DNA from: Cucumis sativus
Lineage: Eukaryota > Streptophyta > Magnoliopsida > Cucurbitales > Cucurbitaceae
Length of the DNA: 64,000 nucleotides
Direction of reading: 5' to 3'
NCBI RefSeq assembly: GCF_000004075.3
Contig: NC_026655.2
Coordinates: 4,898,001 to 4,962,000 of the forward strand
Shown here: piece after piece, positions 23,154 to 35,993 of the stretch
How the letters are laid out: each line of letters opens with the position of its first letter
How positions within the stretch are numbered: the stretch's first letter is position 1
Made by a program: the position numbers and the translations under genes
Notes under the pieces: model-generated
What the model saw: only the letters and a program-made list of their open reading frames with translations
What the model was told of the DNA's origin: nothing
Databases searched by the model: none

Positions 23154-24187
23154 TTTTGAATTAATTAAATCCATCTTGGATGCTTTTGGTGAGCTCAAAT
23201 TCTTGGTTCTCTATGTGGGAATATAATTGGTGTGAGTTGTGATATCTGTACCATTGGTTAGATTGAGATAATTGAAAGCTTTATCATTATTATTTTGGCA
23301 GTCCATTTTGCTGTTGGTTGCATGTTGATTACAGATTTTTGCAGTAAACCTAACATTTCGTTATGATTACGTAACACACGTAAACAACAAACGTAATAAA
23401 CAGTTGAGTCAACAATTGCCCATTGCCACTGTCAGATTTGATTTGCTATTAAACGCAACTCGCAAGATTCTTCATTTATCATCTTTTGATTATTAAAACG
23501 AAACGTTCTTGGATGAAAGTGGATGTTATAAAGAATTGTAATTAAACTCAATCACGTCCTCCACGATGGTTGGATGAAGATCTACCAATTTGTTTGATTA
23601 ATCATAGGCACTCCCAATAGTAATGATTTTAACTTGCCTATGCTATTCCAATTAAATCAAAAACACTGACCAATGGTTCTGATTATCTTCTCATCCAAAC
23701 TACCCTCTCCGTAAAAAAAAATGCCACCAATGAAAAGCCTCCGTTTGGCACCCAACGATAGACTTCTATTAATTTTGTGTATATGATTCTATTGGTTTTG
23801 TGGATATGATAGATTTCTATTGGTTTCATATATCATCGATAAACTTGTATAAGTTGTATCAGTTCATAAAAAAGCTTCCTATCCAATTTTAAATTTTGTT
23901 AATTTCCATCTTTTATTTGTATTTCTTATTTCTTTATTCATATATTATTTTCATTTACCTAAAAGAAAATTAGTGGATGAAATATAAAAACAATAAGATA
24001 CTCTAAATACTTATTAACTCAATTCAACTCATCTCGTTTGTAATATTTGTGTTAAAATCACGTATTAGCTAGCGAGTTTCTTCAAGCATTCCTCTTCCTC
24101 AAAATGAAATGAGCAGCCAAAAACACATAAAATAAAGCAAGAAAAATGTTGCAATTATTTCTAGTTTTCCTCCTAATGGCATCTCTT
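23154..24187. other. Intergenic region between convergent ADH-like and MATE genes
   Basis: Contains the 3' untranslated ends of both genes and AT-rich DNA. ACGTAACACACGT at 23369-23381 has two ACGT cores at the same 9-base spacing as the elements near the MATE, P450 and BAHD genes, with one departure from their consensus. No gene seen. Confidence 0.6.
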
Positions 24188-26711
24188 TTAGCTTTTAGTC
24201 TCTTCTCTCTTATTGTTGCCTTGTCCAGACCATTTCTGCAGCCTTCCTGAAGTTTCCTCTACCTGCAATAATAATCATTCAACAATCCCCCCATTAACAT
24301 TGCTTTCCCTACAACAACTAAAAATGAAAAATCATTTTACTTTCACTCACTTCTTTCTTCCAGTTGGTTTTGTACAGAACAATCAGCAACATAATCGTCT
24401 GCATTGCAATCCCGGCTATCATTCCACCCCAAAGCCCCTACATGTAACCAATCGATTTGAGTGAGTAACTGACAGTGTGTTAGTTATATCTAGAAAATAC
24501 TATCTTGATTTGGTGCTTTTTGACATACCTTCACTCCAAAGTTTGCTACATAACCTAAGATAATCCCAAGAGGGAGACCAAAAAGGTAATAGCAGCCTAA
24601 GTTTATATAAGCCACCAATGTCTGCCATCCAGCTCCAATGGCCACACCTGAACACAAGAATACCGCAGGATTTGGTCATTCAAAATTATATCTTCACCAA
24701 CATATATAAATATATATATAGAGAGAGAGACAGAAGGGGATGGGGGGAATGGAACTTTAGTTCTTCACCTGATACGACTGGTTGGACACTGTTGAGAACC
24801 ATGGTTATGCCAAGAAGATAGGCTAATTTGGAAACATATTTCTGCACAGTTACACTGCTTGTGAAGATGACAGCAAAATGATCCTTCGCAAAGAATATTG
24901 CGACCATGAAAAGGAGACCAAGCAGAAGAGACTGTACGACCGTCACATAGACAGAGTACTCTGCAGCTCGAGGCCGTGCCTTTCCGAGTTCATTGGAGAC
25001 CCTAACACTGAAACAAATAACAGAAAACACGCATTCGTTACCCTGGGCCTAAGTGGATCCTATTGATTTTGAGATGAAAAGAAGAGGATCTAAGGGTCGT
25101 TCGACCCACTAACTGAAGTTAATATGATAGAGATAGTAAGTTTGTGTTTGAGGTGTAGGATTGTTGGATGAAGTTTTTTGATAAAGACAGGGTTACTGGA
25201 TAAATGTGCAAATTTTAAAACATCAAACGGCCCTATAAGATTTTAAATAGTACTAAAAGATCAGAAGATGTAAAGTTTCATTACCTCATGGCTACATTGA
25301 TTCCAATGAAAATGATATTTTCCCATCCATCCAAGTTCATGCTGAGAAAACCAGAAAGAAATAAGCCAAAGAAAAGTTCAGATCCATAGAAAAGCAAGAA
25401 CATAAGAAACAAACATCCATTGATAAAGAACTCCCAATAACATACCAAATGGAAAGAGAATCAACAGAAATGACAGCATTTGGAAGATGACCAGCAAGAA
25501 TAATGATAGTACTCATGTACCAAATCTCCAAACAAAACATAATAGCAGAGGAAAATGAGAGCTTAACAAATCCCCACAAATCTTTGAAAGCCAACCAAGA
25601 GAAACCATGCCAAGCATCTCTACACCAACCAATCACATAAATGCATTGAGAAATGGAAATCCCCCAACCAGAGATGTTCAAGGCCAAAGCAGCCCCAGTA
25701 GTTCCCCAACCAAACTGAAAAATGAAGAGCCATAGCATCAAAACATGAGCCAAAAGGGCCCCAAAGCCAATCCAAGCCAATGTCCACACTTTGCTTTGTG
25801 CTTGAAGAAACTTTTGGGTTGGAAAAGCCACAACAAAGGAGAACAGTTGTGGGAGTATGAGCAATGAGAAACTCCCAGCCAGTTCAGCCACATCATCTTG
25901 TTGCCCCAAAAGCTTCAAAATGGGAGTGGTAAAAACATAAACTGGTGTGATTATTAAGGCACATAAGAACATTATAATCCATGATCTCTGCATATAAACT
26001 CCCAGCATGTCGATTTGTCCAGCCCCAAATGCTTGCCCACACAGCGTTTCTGTTGCACTTCCCATGCCAAACTGTCAACAATTTTTAGACACCCACATTA
26101 GAGATAGAAATAATCACCCATCTTACATAAAAACTTCGATTATCCAATAAAACAATAAAAAACTCAATAAGAAAATGAAGTTCTAATCACCCATTAAACT
26201 AAAAAAGTGATGTAATACAAACTCGGGGTGGAATGACAGACCCAACTCAGGAGTCGAGACACACTCGGGGACCGTTTTACTATTTCTATTATAGTTGTTG
26301 TTTCAACTGTTTAGTTAGACAGTCAACAACTAACTTGTATACATTTTCCTCGAGAGATAAGATTTCATTCAAACAAAAGATTAGGCTTTGGTTACACACA
26401 AAAAAGAGAGAAATAATCAAACAAAGAAGAAGGAAAAGACAGAATATACAGACCATGAAGCCAAAAGCAAAAGTTGCAATAACAGAGATGGCAATGGAAA
26501 CTCCAGAGAGCTCTATTTCTCCAAGTTGACCCACAAAAATATTCGTAACAGAGTTCGTTCCGTACTGACAAACGATCTGAAATATCACCGGACCGGAGAT
26601 CGCCCAAGTCTTCACCGTTTCACTCCATACCACATCCTTCAACTCCCGAAATGTCTTCACCGGAGGATAGTCTCCATCGTTGACGCCGAGAAATGGCGCC
26701 GTCGCCTCCAT
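24188..26711 (-). CDS. MATE efflux carrier (DTX / protein DETOXIFICATION type)
   Basis: Seven exons on the minus strand: 26711-26454, 26071-25446, 25341-25285, 25007-24769, 24647-24529, 24437-24351 and 24262-24188, giving 486 residues, the usual length. Family marks include [20 protein letters not shown], the second-helix motif [38 protein letters not shown] at the junction of exons 2 and 3, and [13 protein letters not shown]. About 12 membrane helices are expected. MATE carriers export or sequester secondary metabolites by proton antiport at the plasma membrane or tonoplast. A TATA-like TATATATA (26840-26849) and a G-box lie in the short region shared with the divergent SDR gene. Its position next to CYP87D and BAHD genes makes a role in triterpenoid transport a reasonable guess, not a demonstrated one. 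Confidence 0.92.
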
Positions 26712-27262
26712 CTCCGGCGAAACAGAGGACTAGGCAACAATCAAGCTTTTAAACAGTACAGATATGTTGTAATCACGTTATTCGGTGATCGCCGTTGTCA
26801 CCGTCGGATTTATTCAAAATAAGGGTCAAGACTCTTCGGTATATATATAATGCATATTACAGAAAGATCATTCTTTTGGGTTAAACGGAAAACGATGCAT
26901 AAAGTGGAAAGTTTTGAGTATTGGTTCAGAGCAGTGTCCAATTAAAAGTGGTAGAATCTGTAATTACCTCAACCACGTGCTTCACGACGGAATATATAAC
27001 TTATCCTGAAAAAGGTGAAGGTGGGTTTTTAAATCTTCAATAATTTTGTATGTATATATAACATACATACATTATTTAACTTAACGTCTTAGACAAATAA
27101 TCCAATTACGTTTTCACTTTTTTCTGATTATTACTCTGCAGTAGCCTAATCTATAAAAAGAGGCCAAAAGAAGCACACACACAGTTGTCTCACTAAACCC
27201 ACGAAAACAGAACTTCGGTCTTCTTCATTTGTTTCATTGTCCAGTTTGATCCATAAAAATAA
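26712..27262. promoter_or_regulatory. Shared promoter between divergent MATE and SDR genes
   Basis: Only 551 bases separate the two start codons. It contains a TATA box for each gene (about 26840-26849 for MATE, CTATAAAAAG at 27151-27160 for SDR) and a single G-box in the middle (CACGTG at 26974-26979). A bidirectional promoter is likely. Confidence 0.65.
26975..26987. promoter_or_regulatory. Double-ACGT element ACGTG-CTT-CACGA in the MATE/SDR promoter
   Basis: A G-box core followed at 9-base spacing by CACGA. The inverted-repeat form ACGTG-nnn-CACG recurs upstream of CYP87D (twice) and of the BAHD gene. G-boxes are bound by bHLH and bZIP factors. Confidence 0.5.
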
Positions 27263-28303
27263 ATGAGTTCCAATGGAGTTTCTTCATCCATCTCCAAAAG
27301 GTACACATATAATTCTCTAATCTTAATACTTAACATCGAAATTAATCAAAAGTTAACTCATCATTTCCTTCATCTCTGATTTTGTGTTGCAGATTGGCCG
27401 GAAAAGTGGCTTTGATAACCGGCGGAGCAAGTGGAATCGGCGAGTCGACGGTGAGGCTTTTCGTGGAGAATGGAGCCAAAGTGGTGGTTGCCGATGTCCA
27501 GGATGACCTTGGCGCTGTTCTCTGCAAAGAGCTTGACGACACTGGCTTTAACGTTTCCTATTTTCATTGTGATGTCACCGATGAATCTGATATCTCGAAT
27601 GCAGTTGACTACGCTGTCGAAAAGTATGGAAAGCTCGACATCATGTTCAACAATGCTGGCATTCGCGGTGATGTAGGCTCCACGACGTTAACTGCAGACA
27701 TGAATGACTTCAGGAAAGTCTTTGATGTCAACGTGTTCGGTAGTTTCATGGGAGCTAAACATGCCGCCAGGTGACTTTTATTTTTTATTCATGAATTTTA
27801 CAACTTCGTCAATGGATTCAAGAAATATAAGTTAATGGGTCACTGAAAATGTTATAATTTATTCATATTCTTTCAATAGAGTGATGGCTCCAGCGAAGAC
27901 AGGGTGCATTCTTTTTACGTCAAGCATGGCATCGGTGATATGTAGTGGTAACGCACCGGCATATGCAGCGTCGAAGCACGCAATCATAGGACTGATGAAG
28001 ACGCTAGCAGTGGAATTGGGGTCACAGGGAATTAGAGTGAACGCTATATCACCGTACGCGACGGTGACGCCGATGCTGGTGCCATCGAGGAACGTGGAGG
28101 AGAAGAAGGCAATGGAGGCCTTCATTTCGTTATCAGGGAACTTGCAAGGGGCAGTAATGGAGGCTGAAGATGTAGCCAAAGCAGCTCTATATTTAGGAAG
28201 TGATGAGTCCAAATATGTGAGTGGATTGAATTTGGTGGTTGATGGTGGCTTTAGTCTTACTAATCCTAGCTTTGAATTGAATGCCAAAATTTATGCACAA
28301 TGA
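27263..28303 (+). CDS. Short-chain dehydrogenase/reductase (secoisolariciresinol dehydrogenase-like, SDR110C type)
   Basis: Three exons, 27263-27300, 27393-27770 and 27880-28303, giving 279 residues. The classical SDR layout is complete: cofactor loop TGGASGIG (residues 22-29), Asp47 at the end of the second strand (VVVAD), which predicts NAD(H), NNAG at 99-102, and the catalytic Ser154, Tyr167 and Lys171 (YAASK). The C-terminal YVSGLNLVVDGGFS is typical. The family in plants covers secoisolariciresinol dehydrogenase, ABA2-like xanthoxin dehydrogenase, momilactone synthase and other alcohol oxidations of terpenoids and lignans. Sequence alone does not choose among these. It is head to head with the MATE gene and is the next gene before CYP87D, so oxidation of a triterpenoid alcohol is a testable idea. 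Confidence 0.92.
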
Positions 28304-29257
28304 ATTTAGCTTTATGTAATCTCTTCAAACATTTAATCTATCATACCTTTTGTTTCTTTGATGTATTGATTCCTTCATCTCTTATATATTAAATTTACAA
28401 ATATATAACAAAATATTACTAATGGACAACAAACCAATATTACTTATCTAAACTATGCGATTATATGTCATGAAAATCATAGGGAATAATTTAAAAGTTA
28501 ATTACAACAATGTACAATTACAATTACAGACCCTTTTAAAAATGGATTGAAAATATATAAAATATTAAATAAAATATATTAGTGAGTTCTAACAATAAAG
28601 TAAATTATTTGTACATATAAAAACAGCAATTAAAAAGATTTTCTTGTTGAAAATTAAACACTTTGGCAAAATTATTTTATGATAAATCTGTAAATTGGTG
28701 AAAGTGATTTTATTCTTCCAAATATCATGATTCACGTGGAAGGACTAATAATTCATTTATGTTATAGACTATAGTTTCTTTGTGTGTATAGAAGAATTAA
28801 TCATTTAATTTGTATCGGTTTCCAACTTATATGAAAATTGAGAGAAGAAAAAGAATGAATGAGCAGTTTGTCTTATATACCAATATTCATTATTGGTAGG
28901 GACACAAACAACCCTACTATAGTACGTTGAATAGTTTTAAATTTACTTTATTATACGTGTGTTCTTGACATCACTTATTTTTGTACATCTCACTAAATTG
29001 TTTTATAATTCGTCGTGTAACAAAATTTACTTTTTTATTTTTCTAGAATAGTAATGTAAGTAATAAAAAACAATAAACAAAAGTGGGTATAATGTCAAAA
29101 TGTAACTGATTTTTATTTCATAAGTATTCTTCTGTCTATCTCCAACTAATTTATTTTTACAGATTTTTTAAAATTGTTATTTGAGAAATGATTGTGGGTT
29201 GATATCAACATGAATTACTATTGTTATTAAAAATGACAGTGGGGATATCCATATCTC

Positions 29258-29305
29258 ATATTGCATTGGGCAGCACGTGAAACACGTTATTATGTGTTAT
29301 ATCAA
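29258..29305 (+). repeat. G-box repeat, distal copy
   Basis: A 48-base segment with core GCATTGGGCAGCACGTGAA, three differences from the copy at 31076-31123. It includes ACGTGAAACACGT (29275-29287), a near-perfect palindrome of two ACGT cores. The surroundings of the two copies are only weakly similar. Confidence 0.8.
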
Positions 29306-31075
29306 TACAAAATATGAGTACTATTTGTTGTACTCAAATTCCATCCAAACAAATAATATATATAGTCAAATGATGAGTTTAGCATAATGATAATTGATAC
29401 GGCTTTTTATTAGAGGAAAAAAATGTAGAGAAACGCGGTTTCTCAATTAACATTACAAAGACATAAATTAAAGACTTACTATTAACTTAAGAGACTCATT
29501 GGGGTTTTACATAACATAAATAACTTACCTACGCTATTATATATTTACAATAAATATTCTAACCATGAAGAGATAAGAGGTTCGATCTCTCATCTAACAA
29601 TTGTTGTACCAAACAAAGTGGATGATTTTTTTTTCTTGTAAATTTTTTATCCTAAACATACTTTTCAAGGTGCGAGAAGATAATGGTTTGCTAGAACTTT
29701 AGTTATATATAGTTGTGAGATAATGGTTTGCTAGAACTTTTGTTTTAACTTTTTTGTCCCCTACGAATTAAAGGCCTCTTTGATTATAATTTAATTAGGA
29801 TGACTCGTATAATCATATTTTAGTAGTGAAATATGGTCACCCGTGTTTAAAACTTTTGATAACATGGTGAAACGAATCTCTATTGCATAAATTGGGAAGT
29901 CAATTGTGCGAGACTAATAATGGAAAAAATTTGTTGTTGAACACTTTATTTATTCATGTTCAATTTTTGGAGTTGTATGAAACACACACTAGATATGTTT
30001 ATCATATTGTTTTGTTGTCTTTATTTTGACTCCAAATCGTTCTCATGAAATATGTTTGTACGAAACCTTTAGTAAATTTTGTCTAGAGCTTTTTTTTTTT
30101 CTGTCTTGAAATACTTGCAACTTTGCTAGATGCTTATAACCTAGGTGTAAGGTAAAGTATCACCTAAAAGAAAGTATATACACGTTATTAGTATATTCGA
30201 TGACAAAAATTTTAACCTAAAGTGTGACAATTATATTTAAAGTGCATGTGCACACATATTCAATGTATATAGGTGTGTATATATATTACATGTTTATGGA
30301 ATAAAAGTCTTTTATCATTACAATTGTTTGCTAACATGAGATATCTCCAACAAAATGAAGTAAGAATTAAACTTTTAGATCAATAGTATAAAAAAATGAT
30401 CAAATATTACTTCATAGTGTTGGATTTTGTTTACAAAAGTCTACCAGTAACAGTGGGATATGAAGAAAAAAATATTTTATATGTATATAAAAATTCGACG
30501 TTGTTAACACTTGTATATCGATTGGATTAACATGAGAAAGTAAAAAGGTATTTTGTGTTTATAAACACTCGTAAACATGTACACTAAATAGATACCAAAC
30601 TCAAAATTTAATAACACGTCGGAAATTAAAAATAAAATGAAAAATTAGACTCAAAATTTAACGAAAAAAATGTATTATTCACTAAAATAATCATAGAGTC
30701 GAGATATTAAAATATACATTTTAAAAGTTAGGAATCAAACGTAAATTTAAATTAGGAAATCGAAAGCATTATTATCTTCAAGTCCTTTCATAAATGGCAT
30801 ATCTTTTATGAAAAATGAAAAAATCATCGGATAAAAATATGATATTAACTAGTAAGTGTAGTAATTGTAGTTATACTCTCTTAACCTAAGTTTACCGCAA
30901 TAACAATTAATAAAAGATGAAAAGTTGTATCATTTGTTGAATTAATTGAATTGACCTATTTTTTAAGTTTCTTAAATTATTCTTTTATGAGAGGAATTAT
31001 TATTTTGTGGGGATCCATGCATGAATGAATATATATATATATGAAAAAGATGGGTGATGGAGAAGAACCCATTTG

Positions 31076-31123
31076 ATGTTGCATTGGGCAGCACGTGAAT
31101 CACGTTATAATGTGTTATATCAA
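31076..31123 (+). promoter_or_regulatory. G-box repeat, proximal copy, 1.0 kb before CYP87D
   Basis: Second copy of the 48-base repeat. Its palindrome ACGTGAATCACGT (31093-31105) is identical over 13 bases to the element upstream of the BAHD gene at 37538-37550. In cucumber, bHLH factors that switch on cucurbitacin genes act through E-box (CANNTG) sites, which this contains. Confidence 0.55.
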
Positions 31124-32026
31124 GAGACGCAAATTATATACTATTTGTCTTTAATTTGACTCTCCCCCTTATGTTAATTTGTATTAGAATAATTAATATA
31201 TACACACACTACCTTTCTTTCTAACCTATTTCAAACCAATTTTCGGACTAAAAATTCTTTAAATTTTCATATCAAAATTAATTATGACTTTTTATATATA
31301 TATATAGTGTGTGTGGTGATGGTTTAAAATGCATCAAGGTCCAAGCTTTTAGTCTCGAGTTGATACTTGTATAATTTTAGAACACAGTCTCTATTTAAAA
31401 CTCTATCGCGAGTTTCTACTTTGAAAGTAGTTTTGAAATGTCTATGAAAGATTAATCTGTTACTTTATAATTTTTTATTTCAACAAATCTAAAAACATAA
31501 AACATAATCTAGATTGTTTTCCTAAACCAACGTTAACTTTTATTCTCGGTACGAGAATAACATCAATGTATTATCAATCAACCTTATAATAATAAATAAA
31601 TAAATAAATTCAAAATTCTATCAAAAATGCATTTGTGTTATTCACTATTGTACATGAATATTAATAATTTCATTAATTGAGGTGCATTCAATCCACCCAT
31701 TGGTTATAGTAAAATATTAATATATTTCAAAATGAAAAAAGAATAGACAAAACCACAACTCATCCTTCTAAGTTCTAACATCGTGAATCATGTTTCTTTT
31801 TCCAATTTTGCTCATTAATTAATTTAAAAACCGATTCATTTATTTTATAATCAATCTATAGAGTTTTATATTATTTTTCTTTAATTTCATCTAATTAAAT
31901 ATTTCTAAAACAATGTAATGAAGTCTCTAAACAGTTTAATATTTTACAAATTTAAATTCTAGAAAATCTTATTTTGTATATATTTTAACTCACACAACCC
32001 TCTCACTTATACTATTCAACATCATC

Positions 32027-32033
32027 TATAAAA
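32027..32033 (+). promoter_or_regulatory. TATA box of CYP87D
   Basis: CATCTATAAAAGCCACTC, 102 bases before the start codon, followed by a TC-rich leader. Confidence 0.7.
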
Positions 32034-32134
32034 GCCACTCCCATAACTTCTTCTTCTTCTATCCATTCCTTTCAATAATTTAGCCTCGTCATTCCGAGCT
32101 CGTCTTTTGATCGGAAAGTAAGATAAAGATCACA

Positions 32135-34482
32135 ATGTGGACGATCTTGCTCGGTTTGGCGACGTTGGCAATTGCCTACTATATTCATTGGGTTAACAAA
32201 TGGAAGGATTCTAAATTCAACGGAGTTTTGCCGCCGGGCACCATGGGGCTGCCCCTCATCGGAGAAACCATTCAACTTAGTCGCCCTAGTGACTCCCTTG
32301 ATGTTCATCCTTTCATTCAACGCAAAGTTAAAAGGTATTCTTTTATTGTTATATAAAAAGTATTATAAACATGCATATATATTATTTTCACTAGAGAAAA
32401 CTGTGGACGAAGTTTTTTTGGATTTAAATTCTACATAAATAAATTTTTAGATATGGACCGATCTTCAAGACTTGTTTGGCGGGAAGGCCGGTGGTGGTTT
32501 CAACGGATGCAGAGTTTAACCATTACATAATGCTCCAAGAAGGAAGGGCCGTAGAAATGTGGTATTTGGATACACTCTCTAAATTCTTTGGCCTTGACAC
32601 TGAATGGCTCAAAGCCCTTGGCCTCATCCACAAATACATTAGAAGCATTACTTTGAACCACTTTGGTGCTGAGTCCCTTCGTGAGCGTTTCCTTCCTCGT
32701 ATCGAAGAATCCGCTCGAGAAACCCTTCATTATTGGTCAACTCAAACCAGCGTTGAAGTCAAGGAATCAGCCGCTGCGGTAGGGATACGTTTGATAATTA
32801 AACATATCATTTAAATCTATATGATTTTAATTGTTTAAACAACTTAACAATTATTCTTTTATGTGATTTTTCAGATGGTTTTCAGAACTTCGATTGTTAA
32901 GATGTTTAGTGAAGATTCTAGTAAATTACTGACAGAAGGTCTCACTAAGAAGTTCACAGGACTTCTCGGAGGTTTTCTCACCTTGCCTCTAAATTTGCCT
33001 GGCACTACCTATCATAAATGCATAAAGGTAAATAATCAATTTTTAAACAACTAAAAAAGAGATATATGCATATACATGTATATCATTATTATAAATATAT
33101 AATTTATTTTCTATTGACATTAGGACATGAAGCAAATCCAAAAGAAGCTAAAAGACATTTTAGAGGAAAGATTGGCTAAAGGGGTTAAAATTGATGAAGA
33201 TTTCTTGGGGCAAGCCATTAAAGATAAAGAATCTCAACAATTCATTTCAGAGGAATTCATTATCCAGTTGTTGTTTTCCATCAGCTTTGCTAGCTTTGAG
33301 TCCATCTCTACCACTCTTACTTTGATTCTCAACTTCCTCGCCGATCACCCCGACGTAGTGAAAGAATTGGAGGTAAGACTCGAAAAACATACAAAAAGAA
33401 AATTATTATTTAATGAGACAACTGAAACAATGCGATGGATGTACGATGAGAAAATAAAATCTAATGTTTTCATTAAATTTTACATCTATCGATTACGAAC
33501 GGACAACGTCGTAAAAGTCGTATTCAATAAACGATTTTAATTATATATTTTTGTGTTGATTAGGCTGAGCATGAGGCTATTAGAAAGGCAAGGGCAGATC
33601 CAGATGGACCAATCACTTGGGAAGAATACAAATCCATGAATTTCACACTCAATGTAATTCTATAATATTATATTTCTAAATCTCTAAGAACACACATTAT
33701 TATATATTTCAATTTACTTCTTGTCCATATTCCTTTTTTATTTAACATAATGTGATGATCACATTGTTTTCCTTTGGTCTATTTTGGATTTTAGGTCATC
33801 TGTGAAACACTTAGGTTGGGAAGTGTAACACCTGCTTTGTTGAGGAAGACAACCAAGGAAATTCAAATAAAAGGTAAAATCAAAAGTTTATATACTTTGT
33901 CGTATAAATTAATCGTGAAGTTATTAACTTAGATCATTTAATTGATGTTATAGGATACACAATTCCAGAAGGATGGACAGTAATGCTTGTGACCGCTTCT
34001 CGTCATAGAGATCCAGAAGTGTACAAGGATCCCGATACCTTCAATCCATGGCGTTGGAAGGTATATTATAGCATAGAAGAAAAAAAGCTCTTAACTAAAT
34101 TGTGTTAATTAATTAATTGGATAATTAAGTTTTAATAATGGTGATTATGAGTACATATTATAGGAGTTGGACTCAATTACTATTCAAAAGAACTTCATGC
34201 CATTTGGGGGAGGCTTAAGGCATTGTGCTGGTGCTGAATACTCTAAAGTCTATTTGTGCACTTTCCTTCATATCCTTTTCACCAAATACAGGTACACTTT
34301 ATAAATCAAATCTACTAATTATTTTTAACATATAGTATACTAATTAAGAGAGTTTAATTATACAATAATCTTTCTTTTTTAATTCTGATAGATGGAGAAA
34401 ACTAAAGGGAGGAAAGATTGCAAGGGCTCATATATTGAGGTTTGAAGATGGGTTATATGTGAACTTCACTCCCAAGGAATGA
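32135..34482 (+). CDS. CYP87D20: Cytochrome P450, CYP87D subfamily (cucurbitane triterpenoid oxidase)
   Basis: Nine exons: 32135-32334, 32451-32778, 32875-33027, 33124-33372, 33564-33653, 33795-33873, 33954-34060, 34164-34291 and 34392-34482, giving 474 residues. An N-terminal membrane anchor (WTILLGLATLAIAYYIHWV) precedes the proline hinge LPPGTMGLP. The ExxR helix is ETLR, the PERF-like motif is FNPWRW and the haem loop is FGGGLRHCAGAEYSK with Cys about 423. The I-helix reads FASFESISTT, with Ser where most P450s have the conserved Thr; as I recall, CYP87D18 shares this. The sequence matches Siraitia CYP87D18 (C-11 oxidation of cucurbitadienol, mogroside pathway) so closely that the subfamily is secure. 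In Cucumis the member CYP87D20 oxidises C-11 and hydroxylates C-20 of cucurbitadienol for cucurbitacins; that symbol is my best assignment from memory. ER-bound enzyme. No lesions seen. Confidence 0.88.
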
Positions 34483-35993
34483 TTGAATGGAATTTGTTGC
34501 TTTACTAAAAAAGAAATGTTATTTATCTAAACTTTATGAAATGATGAACTACTTGTACTAGCTAGCTATCATATTATGATCATATGGTTCAATAAGACCA
34601 AGTTCTTCTTCTTGTATTAAAGGCAATCTTATGTAAAATCAAGTTCCATTAATAGCATGGTTTCATTAATGGCCTTTCAAATTTAACCTTTTAAAAATAT
34701 ATTCGAGTATAAGTATTCTTTTTAAATAATAATAATAAGGTTTCAAATTTGAGTGAGTGTCATATGATCTATTTAGGGTGCTATTTGATTATTAAAAAAA
34801 TGTGTTTATTTTTCTTAGATTTATTTATCTAATCTCTCAATTATAAGACCATTTCTTCCAAGTTTTTGTACAACACTTGTGTCGTTTTATATGATATTCT
34901 CAAACTAGATGATATAAAAATAAATTTTAACTAACGATATTTAACGCACTTAAATTTAAAGTTAGAAATAATTTGAAACAAATTAAACATCTTACAAACG
35001 CAAAAAATATTATATTATTATATTGTTCATTTGTAAATTTTCTCTATTTGATTCATCACTGTTTTAACCCTCTTTAAATTCTAAGTTAATACTATCTGTT
35101 TATGCTTCAAAAACTCAAACTCCAAGTTAAATAAAAATGTGGTTTGTAGTACTCTTTATCAACCAAAATAGGGAAATATATCCTTGCTATCACAGGGGGA
35201 ATATGAGTCTATAAATACATAAAATATATATTATGAGACCTTAACCTTGTAATTATAAATAATTGATCATACGGTTTCGAGTTTTCTAAATTAATGTGTT
35301 GCTTTCTGCATAGCAAATTAATTAATTAAGTACACTTCTATATGAAAAATTAAGAACATAGGTAATAATTGAGATTACCGGATATGTTTATTAAATAGTT
35401 TAAATATATAAGTGCTATATATTTTTTATTTGATGCACACAAATCATACATGAGAATATTAAGAAATTGAGAAATAAATAATGATGAATTATGAAATAAA
35501 CTTTAACCGATTATTACGTAATGAATCGTAAATAAATATAAATTATGGTGTTACACATTATTCAAAAAGGATGAATTGAAACATATAGAATACAAAATTT
35601 AATGATATATCTAGCTTACAAACAATAGGTTATGATCGATTTTTCAATAGTCGAGTTAGCGCTAGCTATACGTAAACTATTCAATCTCTTTTTCATTGGG
35701 CTTCTTTGTAGCTTCATAATCGTCGTATCGTAGGCGAGATTCTTCTCTTTTCAACTAAGCTTAATTTATTCAAAATTAAGTTCTTTCCGCCACATATAAG
35801 TCACTCATATCAAAATTTCCCCTCATTTTTTAGGTTGGCTTCATCTAAGCTTACAACAAACGCTTTTAAGATAACATTATTATAATCACTTTCAATCTTA
35901 ACTTTAACACTCAGTTTGAAAACAACACACAACTCGAACTAAATTTTATTATTAAAACAAGAAATGTACTGAACGTTATCACGACGGTTTACA
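34483..35993. other. Intergenic region between convergent CYP87D and BAHD genes
   Basis: AT-rich 3' flanks of both genes. No open frame of coding character, RNA gene or repeat recognised. Confidence 0.6.

Larger units (their letters stand above)
28304..32134. other. Intergenic region upstream of CYP87D
   Basis: AT-rich, no gene seen. It holds two copies of a 48-base G-box-bearing repeat (29258-29305 and 31076-31123). There is also a short tandem duplication of GAGATAATGGTTTGCTAGAA around 29675-29745. A TATA box lies at 32027-32033. Confidence 0.6.

Noticed and set aside
26233-26822. Plus-strand frames of 98 and 144 codons at the MATE 5' end
   Set aside because: Antisense to MATE exon 1 and intron 1; no family features.
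27859-28287. 142-codon minus-strand frame opposite SDR exon 3
   Set aside because: Antisense shadow of a clearly identified SDR exon with catalytic YxxxK.
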